Assembly: GCA_025456145.1 (NCBI GenBank)
Contig: JALOLD010000007.1
Span: forward strand, 51,540-115,539
Length of the DNA: 64,000 nucleotides
Direction of reading: 5' to 3'
From: Thermoanaerobaculales bacterium
Lineage (GTDB): Bacteria; Acidobacteriota; Thermoanaerobaculia; Thermoanaerobaculales; Sulfomarinibacteraceae
Shown: positions 22,380 through 30,418 of the stretch, piece after piece
Numbering within the stretch: position 1 is the first letter of the stretch
Layout: each line of letters opens with the position of its first letter
Translations under genes and position numbers: made by a program
Notes under the pieces: generated by a model
What the model saw: the letters and a program-made list of their open reading frames with translations, nothing else
Databases searched by the model: none
What the model was told of the DNA's origin: nothing

Positions 22380-23780
22380 TCAGTCGCCGTCATAGCCGAG
22401 CGCCCGGAGGGCCTCCGCGACCCCGGGGTCGAGCTCGAACCCGGTCGCCTCGAGGTCGGCGCGCCGCTGCCCCTGCCACCGGTCGAGCTCGGCGTGGAGG
22501 CCGGAGACGAGCTCGGGCCGCGCCGGGGCCAGATTGACCGTCTCGCCCGGGTCCGCCCCGAGGTCGAAGAGCTCGGGATGCCAGCCGCCGTCGGCGAGCG
22601 GGTACTCGACGAGCTTGAGCCCGGGCAGGCGGACCGCGCGGACCACCGCGTGAGGGCGCAGCGGGGCCTCGATGTGGGGCACGCGCTCGGGCAGACAGCC
22701 GGCGGTGACGAACGCCGGCCCGAGGCCCGATGACGGCGCCTCCCCCCTCGCGAGGGCGAGCAGCGAGCGGCCCGGGAGCCCGGCAGGCGGGTCGACCCCG
22801 AGCAGCTCGAGGGCGGTCGGCGCGACATCGAGCAGGCTGACCTGGTCGGCGACCCGCCGACCGGCCGACCGGTCGCCCGGGATGTGGAGCACCAGCGGCA
22901 CCCGGGCCTGCTCGTCGTAGGGCCGGCCGCCGTGGTCCATCGCCCACTCCCTTTCGACCAGGGTCTCGCCGTGGTCGGAGAGGACGACCACCGCGGTCCG
23001 GCGGGCGAGGCCGAGCCGGTCGAGGGCGTCGAGCAGCCGGCCGAGCAGCCGGTCGGCGACCGCGATCTCGCCGTCGTAACGGGCGACGTACTCGCGCCGC
23101 TCGAGACCGTCGAGCCGGTTGACCGACAGCCGCCGCTCGATGTGGACCGGCCGGCCGATCGTCGCCAGCTCGTACTGGCCGGGGAGAAAGCGCAGCGCGT
23201 CGGCCGCCGGCGGGTCGTAGGGCCAGTGCGGCTCGAAGAGGTGGAGAAAGAGGAAGAACGGGCGGCCGCCGGTCGCCTGGAGCTCGAGCCAGCCGATCGC
23301 CCGGTCGGTGGTGAGCCCGCCGGCGCGGCGGGCGCCGGCCCCGGGGCCGTCGAGGGCGTCGTCGTAGACCTCGAAGCCCCGGTCGAGACCGGTGTGACGC
23401 TCGAGCGTCCAGCCGCTGACGAAGGCGCCGGTCGCCCACCCCCGCGCGGCGAAGACCTCGGCGAGGGTCGTCACACCGTCCGCGAGCCGCAGGCCGTTGC
23501 GGACGATGCCGTGATCGGCCGGCCATCTCCCGGTGAGGACCGTCGCGTGGGCCGGCGCCGTCGTGACGTGGACGGTGATCGCCTGGTCGAAGACCGCGCT
23601 GCGCCGGGCGAGCCGGTCGAGGTGCTCGCTGGTCGGGTGGTGGTAGCCGTAGAGGCTCAGATGGTCGGGCCGGAGCGTGTCGATGCTCAGGATGACGAGA
23701 TTTTCGGGGGGGCTCGGGGGAGGCTCGGCGGCAGTGCACCCGGCGAGCCCGATCACCACCGCGAGAGCGACCCATCGCAT
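22380..23780 (-). CDS. Sulfatase-fold lipoprotein (alkaline phosphatase superfamily)
   Basis: A 466-residue protein. The ATG at 23780 starts a lipoprotein signal with lipobox LAGC (Cys15). The alkaline-phosphatase-superfamily metal motif LSIDTLRPD at 31-39 and the C-terminal-side VVLSDHGETLVE are clear. The nucleophile region reads TTAPAHATVLTG, giving Thr74 where sulfatases carry Cys or Ser and His78 where they carry Arg, so formylglycine maturation is excluded. It probably acts as a phosphohydrolase, phosphodiesterase or transferase on the outside of the cell. Translation is likely leaderless (TACAAT ends 6 nt upstream). Two relatives with TPR tails lie at 43.6 and 48.3 kb. Confidence 0.85.
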   Translation of the reverse strand: MRWVALAVVIGLAGCTAAEPPPSPPENLVILSIDTLRPDHLSLYGYHHPTSEHLDRLARRSAVFDQAITVHVTTAPAHATVLTGRWPADHGIVRNGLRLADGVTTLAEVFAARGWATGAFVSGWTLERHTGLDRGFEVYDDALDGPGAGARRAGGLTTDRAIGWLELQATGGRPFFLFLHLFEPHWPYDPPAADALRFLPGQYELATIGRPVHIERRLSVNRLDGLERREYVARYDGEIAVADRLLGRLLDALDRLGLARRTAVVVLSDHGETLVEREWAMDHGGRPYDEQARVPLVLHIPGDRSAGRRVADQVSLLDVAPTALELLGVDPPAGLPGRSLLALARGEAPSSGLGPAFVTAGCLPERVPHIEAPLRPHAVVRAVRLPGLKLVEYPLADGGWHPELFDLGADPGETVNLAPARPELVSGLHAELDRWQGQRRADLEATGFELDPGVAEALRALGYDGD

Positions 23781-23786
23781 GGCACG

Positions 23787-23792
23787 ATTGTA
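23787..23792 (-). promoter_or_regulatory. -10 box with leaderless spacing
   Basis: TACAAT on minus, 6 nt (CGTGCC) before the ATG at 23780. Confidence 0.55.
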
Positions 23793-23832
23793 CGCAGACG
23801 AACCGCGGCCGTGCCGCATTGCCCGACCGGGC

Positions 23833-25746
23833 TCACTCGGCCGGCGATGCGGCGAGGATCAGGACGAAGTGGGAGCTGTGCTCGACGGTCAGGGCCCGGG
23901 GCGGCGCCAGCCCGGGCAGGCGCCGGGCGAGATCGGCCGAGCCGTCGTTGTGGACGAGCGCCGCGTCGAAGCTCAGGTGACGCTTGCCCGTCGCGTAGCG
24001 CAGCGTCTCGACCTCGCGCCGGCGGGCGACGTGCGGCACGAGGTCCTCGCTGGCGACCACCCGCGCCCCGGCCGGGATCTTCTCGACGAGCCCGCACAGC
24101 TCGTCGTAGCGGGCGCGCTCGGCGGCGTCGTAGCCGAAGTCGACCGTGTGGAAGCCGCCGGTGAAGTGGTGGCGCGGCCAGATCATGCCGTAGTGGAAGC
24201 AGGTCACGACGGCGAGCATCGCGGCCGCGGTCAGGGCCCGGCGCCGCGCGCCCGGCGCCAGCCGCTCGAGGGCGAGCAGCGCGCCGGCGAAGCCGAGGGC
24301 GAGCAGGGTGAGGGCGTACTGGAATCCGATCTGGTGCAGGGGCGGCCGGCTGGCGAGCAGGGTCGCGGCGAGCCCGTAGCTGGTGAGCAGCCAGCCGCGC
24401 CCGGTGGCGAAGGTCAGGAAGGCGAGGGGCGCGAAGAGCTGGAAGAGAAAGAGCAGCCGGTCCGGCGTCGCGGCGAGCCGGAGGGCGTGGATGGGGTTGA
24501 TGAGCACCGTCGTGAGCAGACCGCGCGGACCCTCGCCCGCCGGGATCATCTCCTCGTAGTACCAGGCGTAGGAGTGGGCGCCGCCGGCGAAGTGCGGGAT
24601 CACCAGGTGCTGGAGCACGACATAGGCGAGGGCGCCGACCGCGACGAGCGCCAGACCCGCGCGGCGGCGCCCGCCGACCAGCGTGGCGAGCCCGAGCAGC
24701 ACGACGACGATCGCCATCTCCTCCTTGACCGTGAGCAGCAGGGCGATGGCGACCGCGAAGGGCCGCCACCTGCCCTCGGCCCAGAAGACGAGCGCGGTGA
24801 GCAGGATGACCGGGGCGAAGGCTACCGGGTGGTAGTCGTAGAAGTTGGCGCCCCCGACCGCCGGGTGGGTCAGCCAGATGAGCGCGACGAGCAGCGCCTG
24901 CGGCTCGCTGCCGAGGATCCTCCGCGCGAGCAGGAAGAGCGGCCACGCGGCGGCGCCGAGGGCGATCGTCTGGAGGACCAGCAAGGTCTCGGTCGCCGGG
25001 AGCAGGGCGTAGATCGGGGCGATCAGCAGCACGATGATCGAGGTGTGGACCCCGAGGTAGTGGCCGCCCATCAGCGACGAGTAGAAAACCTCGCCGTGGA
25101 CGGTGTTCCAGAGCAGGTTCTCGTGGATGCCCAGGTCGAAGGCCGCGGTCCCGAGCGAGCGGTGGTTGGCGATGGTGTGGAGCGAGACGTACCCGACATA
25201 GCCGGCGATCGCGACGGCGAGGGCGAGCCGCGGGGCGATCCGGTCCAGGCGGCCGTCCGTCGTGCGGCGGCGGGGGCCGACCGGCAGCTCGCCGAGCACG
25301 ACGCACGCCGCGCAGGCCGTGCAGGTCACGGCGTAGAGCAGCACCGGCGCCGCCGACCACGCGGCGGTGTCGAAGGCGTAGAGCGCGACCGGGACCAGGG
25401 TCGCCGGCCAGAGCACCGCGACCAGCCTGGCGACGGTGAGGTCGTCGGGGCCGAGGCGCCGGCTCGCACGGACCGCCGCGGCCAACATCCCCGCCGAGAC
25501 CGCGGCGCCGAGCAGCAGGGTCGCGAGGAGCTGCGAGCGCTCGGCCGTCGTCAGCAGCGCGCCGCCGATCATCGCGGCGAGCGGCGGACGGTGGACGACG
25601 ATCATCAGCGCGCTGCCGAGGGCGAAGCAGAGCACCGCGGCGAGGGCGATCGCGGGGGCTCCTCGGGCGGCGAGGGCTGGGCGCAGCGGGCTCTCGGACG
25701 CGGGCCGGCCGGTCGGCTCGGCGCCGGGATCGCGCCGCCGGCTCAT
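23833..25746 (-). CDS. DUF2079-family polytopic membrane protein
   Basis: A 637-residue protein with many hydrophobic helices along its whole length. It is recognised as DUF2079 (glycosyltransferase-39-like fold) by AAFDLGIHENLLWNT, the following GHYLGVHTS and the THPAVGG...FYDYHPVAFAP stretch. The family's substrate is unknown; lipid-linked sugar transferases have this architecture. The ATG overlaps the stop of the preceding 188-residue gene (ATGA), so the two are translationally coupled. The start was chosen there rather than in the longer open frame because the upstream part is out of character and overlaps a real gene. Confidence 0.82.
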   Translation of the reverse strand: MSRRRDPGAEPTGRPASESPLRPALAARGAPAIALAAVLCFALGSALMIVVHRPPLAAMIGGALLTTAERSQLLATLLLGAAVSAGMLAAAVRASRRLGPDDLTVARLVAVLWPATLVPVALYAFDTAAWSAAPVLLYAVTCTACAACVVLGELPVGPRRRTTDGRLDRIAPRLALAVAIAGYVGYVSLHTIANHRSLGTAAFDLGIHENLLWNTVHGEVFYSSLMGGHYLGVHTSIIVLLIAPIYALLPATETLLVLQTIALGAAAWPLFLLARRILGSEPQALLVALIWLTHPAVGGANFYDYHPVAFAPVILLTALVFWAEGRWRPFAVAIALLLTVKEEMAIVVVLLGLATLVGGRRRAGLALVAVGALAYVVLQHLVIPHFAGGAHSYAWYYEEMIPAGEGPRGLLTTVLINPIHALRLAATPDRLLFLFQLFAPLAFLTFATGRGWLLTSYGLAATLLASRPPLHQIGFQYALTLLALGFAGALLALERLAPGARRRALTAAAMLAVVTCFHYGMIWPRHHFTGGFHTVDFGYDAAERARYDELCGLVEKIPAGARVVASEDLVPHVARRREVETLRYATGKRHLSFDAALVHNDGSADLARRLPGLAPPRALTVEHSSHFVLILAASPAE

Positions 25747-26309
25747 CGCCCGTCGAGCTGGCCGACCAGCAGGACCTGATACAGCCGCCCGGCCAGCGCG
25801 GCCTTGACCGGGGACGGCGCGTCCGGGGATCGCAGCGGCCCGAGCAGGGCCTCGAGGAGCCGCCGCCGCTCGTCGGCGCCGAGCTCGGGGTTGACCCCGG
25901 AGGTCCAGCGCCACAGCCGGTCGTAGAGGTCCCAGGCGGCGTCGCGGAGGAGGGCCGCGATCTCGCCCTCGGCGCCGCGGACGTACTGGCGCGAGGCGAG
26001 CACCATGAGCCCCTCGCTGATCGCGCCGGTGAGCACCCGCCGGGCGAGATCGTGCGGTTCGGCGCGCTCGAGCATCTGCTCGAGCACCACTCCGCCGACT
26101 GCCGAGATGTCGAGCTTCGAGGCGAGGTGGTTGAGATCGCGGGTGGTCGTCGCCGTCGCGAAGCTCGAGAGGAAGTGGTGGAACGCGCCGACCACGGCGA
26201 GCAGCTCGGGATCGGTGTCGCCAGCCTCGAGGAGCTCGGCGCGGAGCTCCCACAGCGCGTCCGGCGTCGGCCTGAAGAGCACGGCGTCGAGGGCCGGGGA
26301 ACGGTGCAT
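25743..26309 (-). CDS. Uncharacterised 188-residue helical protein
   Basis: Not recognised. It is a soluble-looking, probably all-helical protein, acidic to neutral in its first half, with no signal peptide, no cysteines and no obvious catalytic motif. Its ATG is 6 nt after TACACT, so it probably has a leaderless message, and its stop overlaps the start of the DUF2079 gene. Coupling suggests that it works with, or is stoichiometric to, that membrane protein. The divergent neighbour is an MBL-fold hydrolase with the same promoter form. Confidence 0.75.
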   Translation of the reverse strand: MHRSPALDAVLFRPTPDALWELRAELLEAGDTDPELLAVVGAFHHFLSSFATATTTRDLNHLASKLDISAVGGVVLEQMLERAEPHDLARRVLTGAISEGLMVLASRQYVRGAEGEIAALLRDAAWDLYDRLWRWTSGVNPELGADERRRLLEALLGPLRSPDAPSPVKAALAGRLYQVLLVGQLDGR

Positions 26310-26315
26310 TGCCCG

Positions 26316-26321
26316 AGTGTA
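26316..26321 (-). promoter_or_regulatory. -10 box with leaderless spacing (188-residue gene)
   Basis: TACACT on minus, 6 nt (CGGGCA) before the ATG at 26309. It faces an identical box on plus 25 nt away. Confidence 0.55.
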
Positions 26322-26345
26322 CCTCGGTCGGGACCCGGCGCCGTG

Positions 26346-26351
26346 TACACT
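26346..26351 (+). promoter_or_regulatory. -10 box with leaderless spacing (MBL gene)
   Basis: TACACT on plus, 6 nt (CTGCCC) before the ATG at 26358. It mirrors the box of the divergent gene, so the -35 regions of the two promoters overlap. Confidence 0.55.
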
Positions 26352-26357
26352 CTGCCC

Positions 26358-27269
26358 ATGAGCACGCTCACCACCATCGACCTCGACTTCCAGTCGACCG
26401 ACGGGATCATCGCGGCCTACGCCGCACCGACCGGCGCCGGCGGCTTCGCCCTCTTCGAGACCGGGCCGGCGAGCACGGTCGGCGCGGTCGAGCGCGCCGT
26501 CGCGACGCTCGGCTTCGGGCTCGACGACCTGGCCGCGATCTTCGTCACCCACGTCCACCTCGACCACTCCGGCGCCGCCGGATCGCTCGCCCGGCGCACC
26601 GGGTGCGAGGTCTGGGCCCACCCCGCGGGGGCGGCGCACCTCATCGACCCCGGCGCCAAGCTGCTGCCGAGCGCCGAGCGGATCTACGGCGACCGGCTCG
26701 AGGCGCTGTGGGGGCGCACCGAGGGGGTGCCGTCGCGCCGGCTCCGGACGGTCGGCCACGGCGAGCGGATCGTCGTCGGCGGGCTCGAGGTCGTCGCCTG
26801 GCACACCCCGGGTCATGCGGTCCACCACGTCGCCTTCCAGGTCGGCGGCGACGTGGTGACCGGCGATGTCGGCGGGGTCCGCTTCCCGGGCGCCGACCAC
26901 GTCCTGCCGCCGATGCCGCCGCCCGACATCGACGTCGAGGCGTGGCGGCGCAGCCTCGAGCTGCTGCGCGGGCTGTCGCCCGAGCGCCTCCTGCTGACCC
27001 ACTTCGGCGCCTTCTCGGACCCGGCCCGCCACCTCGAGGAGCTCGACGACCGGCTCCTCAGGTGGACCGCGATCGCCGAGCGGACGGTCGCCCGCGGCGG
27101 CAGCCGCGACGAGCTCGGTGCGGAGCTGCTCGAGCTCGACGAGGCCGAGATCGCGGTCGAGGCGCTGCCCGACGGGGTGATCGGCCGCTACCGCCAGCTC
27201 TGCCCGATGGTCGAGAACTCCGCCGGGCTGCACCGCTACGTCGCCAAGCGCGCCGCGGCGTCGAGCTGA
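26358..27269 (+). CDS. MBL-fold metallohydrolase
   Basis: A 303-residue metallo-beta-lactamase-fold protein. The zinc motif THVHLDHSG is near residues 67-75, a second His-containing segment WHTPGHAVHHVAF and Asp in VVTGDVGG follow, and LLLTHFG supplies a late ligand. The first half has the glyoxalase II/RNase Z-like layout and the C-terminal about 80 residues are helical. Typical reactions are thioester or lactone hydrolysis; no specific substrate can be given. The leaderless start at 26358 is preferred over the longer open frame because the -10 box falls inside that extension. Confidence 0.85.
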   Translation: MSTLTTIDLDFQSTDGIIAAYAAPTGAGGFALFETGPASTVGAVERAVATLGFGLDDLAAIFVTHVHLDHSGAAGSLARRTGCEVWAHPAGAAHLIDPGAKLLPSAERIYGDRLEALWGRTEGVPSRRLRTVGHGERIVVGGLEVVAWHTPGHAVHHVAFQVGGDVVTGDVGGVRFPGADHVLPPMPPPDIDVEAWRRSLELLRGLSPERLLLTHFGAFSDPARHLEELDDRLLRWTAIAERTVARGGSRDELGAELLELDEAEIAVEALPDGVIGRYRQLCPMVENSAGLHRYVAKRAAASS

Positions 27270-27287
27270 CCGCGACGGCGCCCAGAT

Positions 27288-27583
27288 CGCCAAGCCATCG
27301 CAGCCATCGCAGGTTGAAACACAAAGACCACGAAGAACGCAAAGATGCCACCAAGTGGGCGACGCCTTCGCGTCTTGGCGCCTTCGCGCTTGCTACGCTG
27401 CGATGGGTCCATCTGCGTTGATCCGCGTGATCTGCGGTTGCTCACATGCGATGGCCTGGAACGAATTCGATCGGGAACGGGATCGAACCCACCCTCTGCG
27501 CCTCTGCGTCTCTGCGTTAACTGCGATGGTGCGATGGCCCCTGCGCCTCTGCGATTTCCGTGCGATGGGGCGATGGCTTGGCG
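27288..27583. repeat. MITE-like intergenic element with 14-bp terminal inverted repeats
   Basis: The perfect 14-bp inverted repeats CGCCAAGCCATCGC (27288-27301) and GCGATGGCTTGGCG (27570-27583) bound about 296 bp with no gene. Inside are further GCGATGG copies in both orientations, a CACAAAGACCACGAAG block, and CTCTGCGCCTCTGCGTCTCTGCG-type repeats of the kind that accompany GxxExxY and four-helix-bundle units elsewhere. It looks like a non-autonomous or decayed mobile unit. Confidence 0.6.
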
Positions 27584-27608
27584 TCCGCCGCGCCTTCGCG
27601 GTTCAGCC

Positions 27609-30164
27609 CTATGGCGCCACCCGGCCGCCCGGCTGGCGGGGTTCGCCCGGGGTCGGGTCGAGCTCGACCCGCCAGGCGCCGCGGCCGTGGGTGAAGGCGA
27701 AGAGCCGCGCCTCGCCGCCCGGGCCGTCGCCGATCGCCAGCCACTCGGTCACGGCGGTGGCGAAGCCGGTGTTCTCGACCGCCCAGGTACGCCCGCGGTC
27801 GCGCGTGGTGAAGACGCCGAGATCGGTGCCGAGGTAGAGCCGGTGGCGGTTCGTCGGGTCGACGACCACCGAGTGGACCGGGATGTCCGGTAGGGCCGCC
27901 GCGCCCTCGCCGTCGAGAGCCTCCCAGGTCTCGCCGAAGTCCTCGCTTCGCCAGACGTGGGACCCGCCGAAGCCGGCATACGTGGCGTAGACGATCGTCT
28001 CCGATCCCGGCTCGAAGACCAGCGAGGTGACGAAGCCGGCGCGCGGCCGGCCCGAGGCCCAGGTCGACGAACCGGTGGCGTGGAGGGCGGTCTGCAGGCG
28101 ATAGACGTCCCCCTCGGTGGTCCCGGCGACCACCCGCTGCGAGTTGCCCGGCGCGACGGCGATGGCGCTGACCTGCCCGGGTCCGAGCGGGTAGACGCTC
28201 GCCGGGACCCAGCGCTCGGCGGCGTCGTCGGTCCGCCACAGCCGGAAGCCGCCGGTCCACAGCCGGTGCGGCTCGTTGAGGTCGATGACGAACGGAGTGA
28301 TGAAGAGGAAGCCGGGGTCGTTGACGCCGACCCTGGCGCTGCTGAACGACTGCCCGCCGTCGGTCGACTTGGCGAAGCCGAAGCGCTGGCTCTCGGCGTA
28401 GACCAGGTCGGGCGAGGTCGGGTCGACCGCGGTGTAGCCGCCGTCTCCGCCGAGCACCCAGGTCCAGCCGTCGTGGCCGAGGGCGTCGTCGCCGATCAGG
28501 GTCCCGTTGTCCTGGGTGCCCCCGATCGTCCGGTCGCCGCCCGGGAAGGGCGTGCCGTGGTAGAACTGGGTGATCCCCAGGTTGTGGTTGAGCCCGGTGA
28601 AGCGGACCCGCGAGGCCGCCGGGTCGCACAGCCCGCCGAGCGAGCGCGCCACCTCGGCGGAGGGGTTGTCGGTGCGGTAGACCCCGCCATCGCCGGCGGC
28701 GAACATCCGGGTGTTCGCTGCCCCGTCGTAATCGGGGTGGAAGACGATGGCGTGCTGGTCGGCGTGGGCGAAGCTCGCCTCGCCGGTCTCGGCCCACCAG
28801 TAGGAGGCGACCCCCCAGTCGCGGCCGCCGTTGTCCGACCGGAAGAGGTCGACCCCGGCCGCCCAGACGACATCGGGGTCGACCGGGTCGACGGCGATGA
28901 CGTTGCAGTACCAGCCCATCGGGATCCAGGGGTTGCTCGAGGCCCAGCCGCAGTCGGTGTAGGCGGAGGTGATCGGGTTGGTCAGCAGCAGGGTGTTGAG
29001 CTTGACCGGGTCGGTGTTGGCGACCTGGACCTGCCAGCTGCCGGCGGCGCCGCCGGCGGCCGAACGGTAGACCGCGTGGAGGGCCTGCTCGTACACCCCG
29101 CCGGGGCCCGGGACGTTCGACGCGGCGAGGGCGTAGACGACGTTCTGGCTCGACGGCGCGATGGCGAGGGTGGTGCGCCCCATTCCGGGCTCGGAGAGCA
29201 CAGGCTCCCAGCTCGTCCCCGGGGCGATGGTGCGCCGGTAGACGGTGGCCTGGTCGAGGGTGCCGCAGGAGGCGAAGAGGCGGTCGTCGACCAGATCGCC
29301 GCGCAGCGCCAGGTCGAGACAGCCGCCCTTCTGGGTGGCGACGAGATCGTGCTCCCAGGTCGCGCCCCCGTCGGTCGAGATGTGGACCCCGGTGCGGGTC
29401 GCGGCGTAGATCCGGTCGGGGTCGTCGGCGCTGATCACGAGGTCGTTGACCCAGAAGAAGTCCTCCCCGGCGGTGCTGGCGAGACGCTCCCACGACGCCC
29501 CGGCGTCGCGGCTGACGAAGATCCCGGCGCCGCGCAGGGGCAGCCAGGTCCCGCGCACCTCCTCGCGGAAGTAGCCCTCGCCGGTGCCGATGAAGAGGGT
29601 GTCGGGGTCGTCGGGCCGCATCGCCATCGAGTTGACCGCTATGTTGGCGATCGAGTCGGCGAGGGGCGTCCAGTGCCCGCCGCCGTCGGTCGTCTTCCAG
29701 ACGCCGCCCGAGACGCCCCCGGCGTACATGGTCTGGGGCTCGGTCGGGTGGATGACGAGGGTCCGGGTGCGGCCGCCGATGTTGCCGGGGCCGAGCGCCT
29801 GCCAGGTCCCGAGCAGCCGCTTGACCGCGAACCCGGCGGCGGCGGCGGGGGAGGGGCCGGGGCGGGCCGGCAGCTCGGCGGCGAGCCGCGACGAGTACTG
29901 CGGCATGCGGGCCATGTGCTCGATCGCGCTCCGATAGGCCGCGGCGGTGTCGAAGTCCGGCGACGGCCCCTGGCGCTTCCGCCAGGCGAGCTCGGCCGCG
30001 GCGTCGGGCTCGTCGAAAGGCCGGGCGCCGGCCGCCGGCTGACCGGCGATCGCCGCCCGCAGGGTCGCGCCGGGTGGCGGAGCGGGCGGGTCCGCCGCCG
30101 AGGCGCCGAATCCGCTCGCCGCGAGCACGCCGATGATCCACGGCTGGATCGCCGAGGTCGTCAT
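27609..30164 (-). CDS. Secreted BNR/sortilin-like beta-propeller protein
   Basis: An 851-residue exported protein. The start ATG follows GGAGGTGGGG, with a signal peptide (MTTSAIQPWIIGVLAASGFG...). Asp-box repeats such as TTDGGGHWTPL, SRDAGASWERL, STDGGATWEHD and STDGGQSF recur, and the motif GNIGGRTRTLVIHP opens the propeller, typical of VPS10/xyloglucanase-like (GH74-type) two-propeller proteins. Catalytic acids of GH74 could not be verified. It ends soon after the last propeller blades with no anchor. It may bind or cut extracellular polymers. The neighbouring MITE-like element starts 26 nt beyond its stop. Confidence 0.83.
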   Translation of the reverse strand: MTTSAIQPWIIGVLAASGFGASAADPPAPPPGATLRAAIAGQPAAGARPFDEPDAAAELAWRKRQGPSPDFDTAAAYRSAIEHMARMPQYSSRLAAELPARPGPSPAAAAGFAVKRLLGTWQALGPGNIGGRTRTLVIHPTEPQTMYAGGVSGGVWKTTDGGGHWTPLADSIANIAVNSMAMRPDDPDTLFIGTGEGYFREEVRGTWLPLRGAGIFVSRDAGASWERLASTAGEDFFWVNDLVISADDPDRIYAATRTGVHISTDGGATWEHDLVATQKGGCLDLALRGDLVDDRLFASCGTLDQATVYRRTIAPGTSWEPVLSEPGMGRTTLAIAPSSQNVVYALAASNVPGPGGVYEQALHAVYRSAAGGAAGSWQVQVANTDPVKLNTLLLTNPITSAYTDCGWASSNPWIPMGWYCNVIAVDPVDPDVVWAAGVDLFRSDNGGRDWGVASYWWAETGEASFAHADQHAIVFHPDYDGAANTRMFAAGDGGVYRTDNPSAEVARSLGGLCDPAASRVRFTGLNHNLGITQFYHGTPFPGGDRTIGGTQDNGTLIGDDALGHDGWTWVLGGDGGYTAVDPTSPDLVYAESQRFGFAKSTDGGQSFSSARVGVNDPGFLFITPFVIDLNEPHRLWTGGFRLWRTDDAAERWVPASVYPLGPGQVSAIAVAPGNSQRVVAGTTEGDVYRLQTALHATGSSTWASGRPRAGFVTSLVFEPGSETIVYATYAGFGGSHVWRSEDFGETWEALDGEGAAALPDIPVHSVVVDPTNRHRLYLGTDLGVFTTRDRGRTWAVENTGFATAVTEWLAIGDGPGGEARLFAFTHGRGAWRVELDPTPGEPRQPGGRVAP

Positions 30165-30199
30165 GGCCCCACCTCCGTTCCGACGGTCCTTCCCTGGTG

Positions 30200-30205
30200 A
30201 GTGTA
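30200..30205 (-). promoter_or_regulatory. Candidate -10 box of the BNR/sortilin-like gene
   Basis: TACACT on minus, 35 nt before the ATG at 30164, leaving a short leader that contains the GGAGGTGGGG ribosome-binding site. Confidence 0.45.
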
Positions 30206-30370
30206 CGGGACACCGTTCCCGAGGTTTGGCCGGTTCGGCCCGCCGAACCCCCGCGCCCTCCCGCCGTATGAGCCCTTGATCGCATCGCCGCCGTGGGCTC
30301 GGCCGCCGGTCGCGGCAGGCGGCGCACCGGCCCCCGTCGCCGACGTCTCGCGGACGATGGCGGTCGGACT

Positions 30371-30397
30371 GAAGGGCCGCGGCCCTTCTGCTAGGAT
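30371..30397 (+). promoter_or_regulatory. sppA promoter with 18-bp perfect palindrome in the spacer
   Basis: The perfect palindrome GAAGGGCCGCGGCCCTTC (30371-30388) ends 3 nt before the -10 box TAGGAT (30392-30397), covering the -35/-10 spacer. It could be a repressor operator. GGAGG at 30408-30412 then serves the ATG at 30419. Confidence 0.5.
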
Positions 30398-30418
30398 GAG
30401 GCTCCACGGAGGTTCGAC

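Noticed and set aside
22380..23780. Formylglycine-dependent sulfatase
   Set aside because: The C/S-x-P-x-R signature is replaced by T-A-P-A-H.
27300..27600. tRNA or small gene in the repeat-rich gap
   Set aside because: A GATCGAACCC stretch resembles a T-arm, but no acceptor or anticodon stem can be paired; the frames are made of repeat units.
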